A program made the position numbers and the translations under genes. Below, one piece after another: positions 57,525 through 64,000 of a DNA stretch of 64,000 nt. Source of the stretch: Luteimonas wenzhouensis (lineage in GTDB: Bacteria > Pseudomonadota > Gammaproteobacteria > Xanthomonadales > Xanthomonadaceae); the NCBI RefSeq assembly GCF_007859305.1, contig NZ_VOHE01000001.1, positions 724,794-788,793 on the forward strand, read 5' to 3'. How positions within the stretch are numbered: position 1 is the first letter of the stretch; the number at the start of each line of letters is the position of its first letter. The notes under the pieces were generated by a model. That model ran no database searches, was not told the DNA's origin, and saw only the letters and a list, made by a program, of their open reading frames with translations.

Positions 57525-57799
57525 GTGGGATTTGCTCCTCGGCAGCCGCGCCCCGCCGCGCCGTGCGGCCACCAACGTGGGCACGGGCATCGATCGAGGC
57601 CTTCGGCTGGCTTGCCCGGAACCATCCAGATCCGCGTTGCGGGCAATGATTGGCGGCGTCCGGAGGCTTCCGGGGCCGTGTCTGCGCGACGAAAGACGTG
57701 CGGGAGAGGCGCCGCCGGGGAGTCCCCGGGGCCGGCCTGCCAGGATCGTGGCCTGCACTGGTGCAGGTGGGCAGCCGTGTTGCAAACGCCGTCATTGTA
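57525..57799 (-). promoter_or_regulatory. Long 5' leader and promoter of rhlE
   Basis: On the minus strand a TACAAT -10 lies at 57799-57794, the best one between rhlE and the divergent DoxX-like gene. It implies a leader of about 260 nt. The leader holds a perfect hairpin, CCTGCA-N4-TGCAGG, at 57752-57767. Long structured leaders on RNA helicase genes often serve temperature or autoregulation; here that is inference. No gene is seen in this stretch. Confidence 0.4.
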
Positions 57800-57909
57800 G
57801 CGGTCGCGCCCCGGGACCGCCATCCCGCCGGCAGGCGGGGCCCGGGCCGGTGGAAAGCCGGTCGCCGGCTGTGACACCCTTGCCGGCGAACCCGCCCCGC
57901 GAGCGCCGC

Positions 57910-58278
57910 ATGTCCTTCCGACCGACCCCGCCGAGTCCCGGAACCGTCCTCGCCCGCCTGCTGCTGGCCAGCGTGTTCATCGTGATGGGGGCCTGGCGCC
58001 TGTGGGCCGCCTACCAGGGCGCGTCCGCCAGCGGCGCCACCCTGACCTTCAGCGCGGCCGAACTGGTGCTCGGCGTGCTGGTGGCGGCGGGCTGGAGAGT
58101 GCGCGGGCTCGCGCTGGCATGCGCCGCCCTGCTGGTGGCCGATGCGGTGCTCAACCACCCGTTCTGGGGCCTGGCCGAGCCGGCCCGCAGCGCGCAGCTG
58201 CTGCACTTCATGAAGAACGCCGGCCTGGTCGGCGGCTTCCTGCTGCTGTCGCAGGCCACGCCCGGGCGACGGCGCTGA
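57910..58278 (+). CDS. DoxX-like small membrane protein
   Basis: 122-residue protein with four hydrophobic helices (about residues 12-30, 45-62, 66-85 and 98-115). It contains LLASVFIVMGAWRL, a HFMKNAGLVGGFLLL segment and a central FWG, resembling the DoxX/DoxD family of small membrane oxidoreductase-associated proteins. Role unknown. It is 4 bp upstream of the Kef-type antiporter, so they are likely co-transcribed. Confidence 0.75.
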   Translation: MSFRPTPPSPGTVLARLLLASVFIVMGAWRLWAAYQGASASGATLTFSAAELVLGVLVAAGWRVRGLALACAALLVADAVLNHPFWGLAEPARSAQLLHFMKNAGLVGGFLLLSQATPGRRR

Positions 58279-58282
58279 CGCC

Positions 58283-60166
58283 ATGGCGGCCGGCGCGGGC
58301 GGCGACACCCTGCTGGTTGGCGCCGTCGCCCTGCTCGGCGCGGCGGTGGTCTTCGTGCCGCTGTTCCGGCGGCTCGGGCTGGGCTCGGTGCTCGGCTACC
58401 TGGCCGCGGGCATCACCATCGGGCCGTTCGGCCTGGGCTGGTTCTCGCATCCGCAGGCGATCCTGCACTTCGCCGAACTGGGCGTGGTGATGTTCCTGTT
58501 CGTGGTCGGGCTGGAGATGCGCCCGTCCCAGCTGTGGAACCTGCGACGGCAGATCTTCGGCCTTGGCGCACTGCAGATCGGCTTCGCCGGCGCAGCGCTC
58601 ACCGGAGTACTGTGGCTGCTCGGCCTCGCGCCGCAGGCCGCGTTCATCGGCGGCGCGGGCTTCGTGATGACCTCGACCGCGATCGTGATGCAGGTGTTGG
58701 GCGAACGCGGCGACATCGCGCTGCCGCGCGGACAGCGCATGGTGTCGATCCTGCTGTTCGAAGACCTGCTGATCGTGCCGCTGCTGGCGCTGGTGGCGGT
58801 GATGTCGCACGCGCCCGCGGATCCGGACGCGCCCTCGGGGCTGGTGGCCGTGGGCATCGCCGCGGCCGCGCTGCTCGGCCTGGTGGTGGCGGGGCTGTAC
58901 CTGCTCAATCCGCTGTTCCGGCTGCTGGCGGCGGCCAAGGCGCGGGAGGTGATGACCGCCGCGGCATTGCTCGTGGTGCTGGGTGCGGCGGTGCTGATGG
59001 AGATGGGCGGGCTGTCGATGGCCATGGGCGCCTTCCTGGCCGGCGTGCTGCTGTCCGGGTCCACGTTCCGGCACCAGATCGAGGCGGACATCGAACCGTT
59101 CCGCGGCATCCTGCTGGGGCTGTTCTTCCTCGCCGTGGGCATGTCGCTGGACCTGGCGGTGGTCCGCGACGGCTGGACCCTGGTGCTGCTGGCGGTGCCG
59201 GCGCTGATGCTGGCCAAGGCCGCGTGCATCTACGTGGTCGCGCGGCTGCTGCGCAGCAGCCACCGCGACGCGCTCGACCGCGCGGTGCTGATGGCGCAGG
59301 GCGGCGAGTTCGCCTTCGTGCTGTACGCGGCTGCGGAGGCCGCGGGCGTGATCGACGGACCGACCAGCGACGGCCTGACCGCGACCGTGGTGCTGTCGAT
59401 GGTGCTGACCCCGCTGGCCACCCTCGCCGTGCGGCCGCTGCTGCGCGAGACCACCCCCCCGTCACTCGACGGGGTGGACGTGGCCGGCGGCCAGACCGGC
59501 AGCGTGCTGATCATCGGCTTCGGCCGCTTCGGCCAGGTGATGAGCCAGTCGCTGCTGGCGCGCGATGTCGACGTGACCATCATCGACAACGACATCGACA
59601 TGATCCGCAGCGCGTCGGAGTTCGGCTTCAAGGTGTACTACGGCGACGGCCGCCGGCTCGACGTGCTGCGCGCCTCGGGCGCGGGGACGGCGCGTGCGCT
59701 GGCGGTGTGCGTGAACGACCGCGCCGCCGCCAACCGGATCGTGGAACTGGCGCGGCGGCACTTCCCGCAGGCCAAGCTGCTGGTGCGCGCCTACGACCGC
59801 CAGCATGCGCTGCAGCTGGTCAAGGCCGGGGTCGACGTGCAGGTGCGCGAGACCTTCGGCTCGGCCGTGGCCTTCGGCGAGGCGGCCCTGCGCGCGCTCG
59901 GCGTGCCCGCCGACGAGGCCGCGGCGATCTCCACCCAGATCCGCAAGCTCGACGCCGAGCGCTTCGAGATGGAAGTGGCCAGCAACGATTCGCGCGCCGG
60001 CGCGCGGCTGGTCATCGGCAATCGGCGCCAGGGCGGCGCGCCAGCGCCGAAGCCGACGCCGTTCGTGCCGCCCAAGCGGCCCTCCGTGGCGCTCAACGCC
60101 GGCGCCGAGCAGGCGGCGACCCCGCAGGCGCCGACGCAGGACCCGGCGGGCAAGCCGCCGGCCTGA
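58283..60166 (+). CDS. Kef-type (CPA2) monovalent cation:proton antiporter with RCK domain
   Basis: 627-residue inner-membrane protein. About 12 helices form the Na+/H+ exchanger domain (about 1-385) with FAELGVVMFLFVVGLEM, LFEDLLIVPLLALV and GLFFLAVGMSLDL. A TrkA-N/RCK NAD-binding domain (about 405-530) starts with IIGFGRFGQVMSQSL and contains VYYGDGRRLDVLRASGA. The tail after 560 is Pro/Ala-rich and looks disordered. Resembles KefB/KefC, glutathione-gated K+ efflux systems, although gating cannot be judged. No KefF/KefG ancillary gene is adjacent. Confidence 0.9.
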   Translation: MAAGAGGDTLLVGAVALLGAAVVFVPLFRRLGLGSVLGYLAAGITIGPFGLGWFSHPQAILHFAELGVVMFLFVVGLEMRPSQLWNLRRQIFGLGALQIGFAGAALTGVLWLLGLAPQAAFIGGAGFVMTSTAIVMQVLGERGDIALPRGQRMVSILLFEDLLIVPLLALVAVMSHAPADPDAPSGLVAVGIAAAALLGLVVAGLYLLNPLFRLLAAAKAREVMTAAALLVVLGAAVLMEMGGLSMAMGAFLAGVLLSGSTFRHQIEADIEPFRGILLGLFFLAVGMSLDLAVVRDGWTLVLLAVPALMLAKAACIYVVARLLRSSHRDALDRAVLMAQGGEFAFVLYAAAEAAGVIDGPTSDGLTATVVLSMVLTPLATLAVRPLLRETTPPSLDGVDVAGGQTGSVLIIGFGRFGQVMSQSLLARDVDVTIIDNDIDMIRSASEFGFKVYYGDGRRLDVLRASGAGTARALAVCVNDRAAANRIVELARRHFPQAKLLVRAYDRQHALQLVKAGVDVQVRETFGSAVAFGEAALRALGVPADEAAAISTQIRKLDAERFEMEVASNDSRAGARLVIGNRRQGGAPAPKPTPFVPPKRPSVALNAGAEQAATPQAPTQDPAGKPPA

Positions 60167-60170
60167 GCGC

Positions 60171-61544
60171 TCAGACCTCGACCGCCGTCCCGGGCCGCGC
60201 CAGCGTCACCTCGCCCGCGCCGCGGCGGCGCAGCTCGCGCGCGAGCGGCTCGCGCGCGCGGTCCTCGCCATGCACCAGCACCACCGGGGGGTTGCCCTCG
60301 AAGTGCCCGTACCAGGCCAGCAGCCCGGACTGGTCGGTATGCGCCGACAGGCCGCCGATGGTGTGGACCTGCGCGTTGACCCGGTACTCCTCGCCGTGGA
60401 TGCGCACGGTCGATGCGCCGTCCACCAGCCGGCGGCCGAGCGTGCCTTCGGCCTGGTAGCCGACGAACACCACGTGGGTGGCGCGGCGCTCGATGTTGTG
60501 GCGGAAGTGGTGCAGGATCCGGCCGCCGTTGGCCATGCCGCTGCCGGCGATCACGATCGCGCCGTTCTCGATCCGGTTGATCGCCATCGAGGCCTCGGTG
60601 CTGTCGGTCAGGTGCAGGTTCGGCAGGGTGAACGGATTGGGGCGGCGCTTCCAGACCTCGCGCGCCTCCTCGTCGAACAGCGTGCGGTGGCGGTCGTAGA
60701 CCGCGACCACCTTCGCCGCCATCGGGCTGTCGAGGAAGATGCGCCAGCGCGAGATCTGCCATTCGTCCCAGTAGCGCGCGAACCAGTACAGCAGCTCCTG
60801 CGAGCGGCCCACGGCGAAGGCCGGGATCAGCACCTTGCCGCGCGCGTTCCACGCCTGCTCGAGCAGGTCGCCGAACTCGTGGATGGTGTCGAGCCGGTCG
60901 CGGTGGTTGCGGTCGCCGTAGGTGGACTCCATCAGCACCAGGTCGGCGTCGCGGACCGGTTCGGGGTCGCGCAGGATCGGCGTGCCGTGCGGACCGAGGT
61001 CGCCCGAGTACACCAGCTTGCGGCCCTCCGCCCACAGTTCGACGATCGAGGAACCGAGGATGTGGCCGGCGTCGCGGAACGCGATCTCCACCCCCGGCGC
61101 GATCGCTGTGCGCGCGCCGTAGCGCAGCGGGCGCACCAGGTCGAGCACGTCGTGCACGTCCTCGCGGGTGAACAGCGGCATCGCCTCGGGTTCGCCCGGA
61201 CGGCGCTTGCGGTTCTCGCGCTCGGCGTCGCTCTCGGCCAGCGAGGCGGCGTCGAGCAGCATCACCGGCAGCAGGTCGGCGCCGGCGTCCTGGATGTAGA
61301 TCGGGCCGCGGAAGCCCTGCCAGACCAGGCGCGGGATGCGGCCGACGTGGTCGATGTGGGCGTGGCTGACGACCAGCGCGTCGATCGAGGCCGGGTCGAA
61401 CGGGAACGGCTCGAAGTTGCGCGCCTCCATCTCGCGGCCGCCCTGGATCATCCCGCAGTCGAGCAGGATCCGCCGGCCCGCGGCCTCGACCAGGTGCATC
61501 GAACCGGTCACCTCGCCCGCCGCGCCGTGGAAATGGACCCGCAT
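60171..61544 (-). CDS. Beta-CASP metallo-beta-lactamase RNase (CPSF/YSH1-like)
   Basis: 457-residue metallo-hydrolase. The lactamase core includes HAHIDH at residues 61-66, AGHILGSS with a further metal histidine (about 159), and SGDLG. The beta-CASP insertion (about 200-390) has LMESTYGDRNH, PAFAVGRSQELLY and GSGMANGGRILHH, and the RNA metabolism motif GLSAHTDQ is near residue 400. This is the bacterial group related to CPSF-73, with RNA endo- or exonuclease activity in characterised relatives. Convergent with the antiporter, 4 bp apart. Confidence 0.9.
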   Translation of the reverse strand: MRVHFHGAAGEVTGSMHLVEAAGRRILLDCGMIQGGREMEARNFEPFPFDPASIDALVVSHAHIDHVGRIPRLVWQGFRGPIYIQDAGADLLPVMLLDAASLAESDAERENRKRRPGEPEAMPLFTREDVHDVLDLVRPLRYGARTAIAPGVEIAFRDAGHILGSSIVELWAEGRKLVYSGDLGPHGTPILRDPEPVRDADLVLMESTYGDRNHRDRLDTIHEFGDLLEQAWNARGKVLIPAFAVGRSQELLYWFARYWDEWQISRWRIFLDSPMAAKVVAVYDRHRTLFDEEAREVWKRRPNPFTLPNLHLTDSTEASMAINRIENGAIVIAGSGMANGGRILHHFRHNIERRATHVVFVGYQAEGTLGRRLVDGASTVRIHGEEYRVNAQVHTIGGLSAHTDQSGLLAWYGHFEGNPPVVLVHGEDRAREPLARELRRRGAGEVTLARPGTAVEV

Positions 61545-61676
61545 GCCGTGCCTCCACCCTGGACAGGTCCCGATTTTGCCTGCGCGCGCGCGTTCCCGCA
61601 GCCGGGCCGCCGCGGGCGCCTATGACCTCCGACACCCTTCCCGGACAGGACGCAGGCGTACAGTGCGGCGCACAAC

Positions 61677-61700
61677 CGGCCACGGCCACCGCCGTGGCCG
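61677..61700. repeat. Hairpin in the leader of the M13 peptidase gene
   Basis: Nine-bp perfect arms (CGGCCACGG / CCGTGGCCG) around a 6-nt loop, 28 bp before the M13 start. A TACAGT hexamer at 61659-61664 could be its -10. No T tract follows, so it is a leader structure rather than a terminator. Confidence 0.4.
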
Positions 61701-61728
61701 CCGCTTCCGCCGCTCCACGGAGAATTCC

Positions 61729-63819
61729 ATGCGTGCACCCGCACCCCGCCTGCTGCTCCTGTCCCTCGCCGTCACCCTCGCGGTGACCGCCTGCGGCAGG
61801 GACCAGGCCCCCGCCACCGATTCCACCGCCGCGCAGCCGTCCTTCGTCCTCGACGAGGCCAGCCTGCCGCCGGTCAACCGCTTCCAGCCGTCCGACCTCG
61901 ACGACACGATCAACGCCTGCGTCGACTTCGCCGGCTACGTGAACGCAAAGTTCCTCGCGGCCAACCCGGTGCCGGCCGACCGCACCAACTGGGGCGCGTT
62001 CGAGATGCTCGACGAGCGCTCCACCGCGGTCCAGCACCAGCTCGCGCAGCACGCGGCCAGCCTCGAGGATGCGACCGGCGTCGAAAAGCTGGTGGGTGAT
62101 TTCTGGGCCACCGGCATGGACGAGGCGAAGATCAACGCCCAGGGCATCGAGCCGCTGAAGGACGAACTGGCCGCGATCGACGCGCTCTCCGACACCGCCG
62201 GTCTCGTCGACTGGCTGCAGCGCACCGCCGCCAGGGGCCAGGGCTTCCTGCTCGGCGTCGCGGCGATGCCCGACTTCCAGGATTCCTCGATCAACATCGC
62301 CGTCACCGGCCAGGGCGGGCTGGGCCTGCCCGACACGCCCTACTACACCGACGACAAGCACGCGGCGATCCGCGAGGCCTACGTCGCCCACATCGCCAGG
62401 GTGCTGGAGCTGTCCGGCGTGCCGGCCGACGAAGCCGCACGGCAGGCCAGGGACGTGATGGCGTTCGAGACCCGCCTGGCCAAGGTGTCGAAGTCGCGCG
62501 CCGAGTTCTCGCGCGACGTGTCGCTGTACTACAACCCGATGCAGGTGGCCGACGCCGACAAGCTGACCCCGAACTTCCCGTGGACGAAGTTCTTCGAGGT
62601 CCAGGGCATTGAGCAGCCGAAGCTGTTCTCGGTCTCGGTCCCCGACTTCTTCCGCGAAGTGGACGCGATGCTGGTGGACGTGCCGGTCGAGCAGTGGAAG
62701 AGCTACCTGCGCTTCCACGTGGTCGACAACGCCTCGCCGTACCTGTCCGACGAGTTCGTGCAGCAGCACTTCGAGTTCCACAACAAGACCCTGAGCGGCC
62801 AGAAGGAAATCAAGCCGCGCTGGAAGCGGGTGCTCGCCACGATCAACAACCAGATCGACGAGGCCATGGGCCAGATGTACGTCAAGGTCGCGTTCCCGCC
62901 CGAGTCCAAGGAGCGGATGGAAGCGCTGGTCGCCAACCTCGGCGAGGCCCTGAAGGAGCGGATCCAGAACCTGGAGTGGATGAGCGACGAAACCAAGGCC
63001 AAGGCGCTGGAAAAGCAGGCCGCGTTCACCACCAAGATCGGCTACCCCGACAAGTGGCGCGACTGGAGCGGCCTGGAGACCAGCCGCGACAGCTACCTGG
63101 ACAACGTGCTGGCGGCGCAGGAGTTCAACTATCGCTGGATGATCAACAAGATCGGCAAGCCGGTGGACCGCACCGAATGGGCGATGCCGCCGCAGATGGT
63201 CAACGCCTACTACAACCCGCTGCAGAACGAGATCGTGTTCCCGGCCGCGATCCTGCAGCCGCCGTTCTTCGATCCCGAGGCGACCGACGAGATGAACTAC
63301 GGCGGCATCGGCGCGGTGATCGGCCACGAGATGAGCCACGGCTACGACGACCAGGGCAGCCGCTTCGGGCCGACCGGCAAGTTCGAGAACTGGTGGACCG
63401 AGGCCGACGCGGCCGCGTTCAAGGAACGCACCGCCAAGCTGATCGCCCAGTTCGACGCCTACAAGCTCCCCGATGGCCGCACGCTCAACGGCACCCATAC
63501 CCTTGGCGAGAACATCGGCGACCTCGGCGGCCTGGCCACGGCCTACGACGCGATGAAGAAGGCCACGCAGGGCCAGCCCGACCCGATGACCGACGGCCTG
63601 ACCCGCGACCAGCGCTTCTTCCTGAACTGGGCCACGGTCTGGCGCCGCAACTTCACCCCGGAGGAGCTGAGCAAGCGCCTGGTGACCGACGAGCACGCCC
63701 TGGCGCAGTTCCGCGCCATCGGCGCCCCGTCCAACCTGCCCGCGTTCGCCGAGGCGTTCAACTGCAAGCCCGGCGACCCGATGGTGCGCGACGGCGACGA
63801 CCGCGTGATCATCTGGTAA
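61729..63819 (+). CDS. M13 family metallopeptidase lipoprotein (neprilysin-like)
   Basis: 696-residue exported zinc endopeptidase. Lipobox VTAC at residues 19-22 predicts a lipoprotein. The M13 N-terminal helical domain (about 50-430) is followed by NAYYNPLQNEIVFPAAILQPPFF, the zinc site HEMSH at 533-537 and the third ligand in ENIGDLGG (E594, D598), all as in neprilysin/PepO. The C-terminus has the CxxW-like RDGDDRVIIW ending. It probably degrades peptides at the cell envelope. A strong terminator follows. Confidence 0.95.
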   Translation: MRAPAPRLLLLSLAVTLAVTACGRDQAPATDSTAAQPSFVLDEASLPPVNRFQPSDLDDTINACVDFAGYVNAKFLAANPVPADRTNWGAFEMLDERSTAVQHQLAQHAASLEDATGVEKLVGDFWATGMDEAKINAQGIEPLKDELAAIDALSDTAGLVDWLQRTAARGQGFLLGVAAMPDFQDSSINIAVTGQGGLGLPDTPYYTDDKHAAIREAYVAHIARVLELSGVPADEAARQARDVMAFETRLAKVSKSRAEFSRDVSLYYNPMQVADADKLTPNFPWTKFFEVQGIEQPKLFSVSVPDFFREVDAMLVDVPVEQWKSYLRFHVVDNASPYLSDEFVQQHFEFHNKTLSGQKEIKPRWKRVLATINNQIDEAMGQMYVKVAFPPESKERMEALVANLGEALKERIQNLEWMSDETKAKALEKQAAFTTKIGYPDKWRDWSGLETSRDSYLDNVLAAQEFNYRWMINKIGKPVDRTEWAMPPQMVNAYYNPLQNEIVFPAAILQPPFFDPEATDEMNYGGIGAVIGHEMSHGYDDQGSRFGPTGKFENWWTEADAAAFKERTAKLIAQFDAYKLPDGRTLNGTHTLGENIGDLGGLATAYDAMKKATQGQPDPMTDGLTRDQRFFLNWATVWRRNFTPEELSKRLVTDEHALAQFRAIGAPSNLPAFAEAFNCKPGDPMVRDGDDRVIIW

Positions 63820-63842
63820 TCCGGCGCAACCGCGCCATACGG

Positions 63843-63870
63843 AAAAAGCCCGGCGAACGCCGGGCTTTTT
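63843..63870. terminator. Rho-independent terminator after the M13 peptidase
   Basis: AAAAAGCCCGGC and GCCGGGCTTTTT form a perfect 12-bp stem with a 4-nt loop and a T run, 24 bp after the stop codon. The symmetrical A/T flanks could work in both directions. Confidence 0.93.
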
Positions 63871-63957
63871 CTTGGTTCTTCTCCCAACTGAGGGGAGAGA
63901 GGCGCACGGCCGACCCGGCAGAATTGTTGTTCTCGAGGCAACAAAACGGGGCCGGCC

Positions 63958-64000
63958 GTGGCCGAAGTGGATTGTATGTCCCAGCTGGGTGGCTGGAAGG
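63958..64000 (+). CDS. Possible start of a further gene, truncated by the window end
   Basis: A GTG at 63958 opens a frame to the window end (MAEVDCMSQLGGWK; the Met at 63976 is an alternative start). It is preceded by ACGGGG and by a TTGTTG/CAACAA dyad at 63924-63944. Only 14 residues are visible. The beginning vaguely recalls some transposase N-termini and the dyad could be part of an element end, but nothing here proves it. Confidence 0.25.
   Translation, partial: MAEVDCMSQLGGWK

Noticed and set aside
59791..63696. A 1301-codon open frame on the minus strand across the antiporter end, the beta-CASP gene and the M13 peptidase
   Set aside because: It is out of frame with the beta-CASP gene and antisense to the M13 gene; the sequence is low-complexity Val/Leu/Gly/Arg typical of GC-rich shadows.

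Overview
The window (about 70% GC) reads as chromosome of a gammaproteobacterium of the Lysobacteraceae/Xanthomonadaceae (Lysobacter/Luteimonas-like). This rests on the housekeeping gene order dnaE-accA-tilS, xseB-ispA, pmbA/yjgA/tldD-yhdP-rng-maf and rlmH-rsfS-nadD-holA-lptE-leuS, on protein resemblance, and on a probable habit of starting genes 6-7 nt after a -10 box (leaderless mRNAs). No rRNA, tRNA or CRISPR array was seen.

Layout. 1-6.0 kb: replication (dnaE C-terminal part), fatty acid synthesis (accA), tRNA modification (tilS), exonuclease VII small subunit (xseB) and farnesyl diphosphate synthase (ispA). 6.0-16.6 kb: two small DUF4870 membrane proteins, the TldD/PmbA protease pair around the ribosome assembly factor yjgA, then tldD-yhdP and maf-rng. 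16.7-23.7 kb: a periplasmic SIMPL protein with a tiny charged protein, then the leuS-lptE-holA-nadD-rsfS-rlmH block. 23.9-31.4 kb: mixed accessory and housekeeping genes: an exported amidohydrolase with a SemiSWEET transporter, an HTH regulator/membrane protein pair under its own palindromic operator, a CnoX-like thioredoxin-TPR protein, a thioesterase-like protein, a Ser/Thr kinase with a degenerate FGE-like tail, DUF502 and a queuosine-precursor transporter.

31.5-53.1 kb is a catabolic island. A TonB-dependent receptor is followed by a tightly packed nine-gene minus-strand operon (two paired acyl-CoA dehydrogenases, two SDRs, a large acyl-CoA dehydrogenase, thiolase, bifunctional hydratase/dehydrogenase, an ACAD10/11-type kinase and a ComB-like phosphatase). 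Diverging from it is a seven-gene plus-strand operon (ACAD10/11-type dehydrogenase, IclR regulator, quinone oxidoreductase, acyl-CoA ligase, permease, thioesterase, zinc alcohol dehydrogenase). The divergent promoter carries tandem 20-bp repeats and an IclR-box-like palindrome. I infer a dedicated beta-oxidation pathway for an imported lipid or terpenoid-like substrate, in which gamma-hydroxyacyl-CoAs are probably handled by phosphorylation and phosphate elimination. This is the most interesting system in the window.

53.1-64 kb: a LytTR two-component system, an exported PD40 beta-propeller protein, RhlE helicase with a long leader, a DoxX-like protein, a Kef-type cation/proton antiporter, a beta-CASP metallo-hydrolase, and an M13 metallopeptidase lipoprotein with a strong terminator. 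The last 130 bp may hold the start of another gene.
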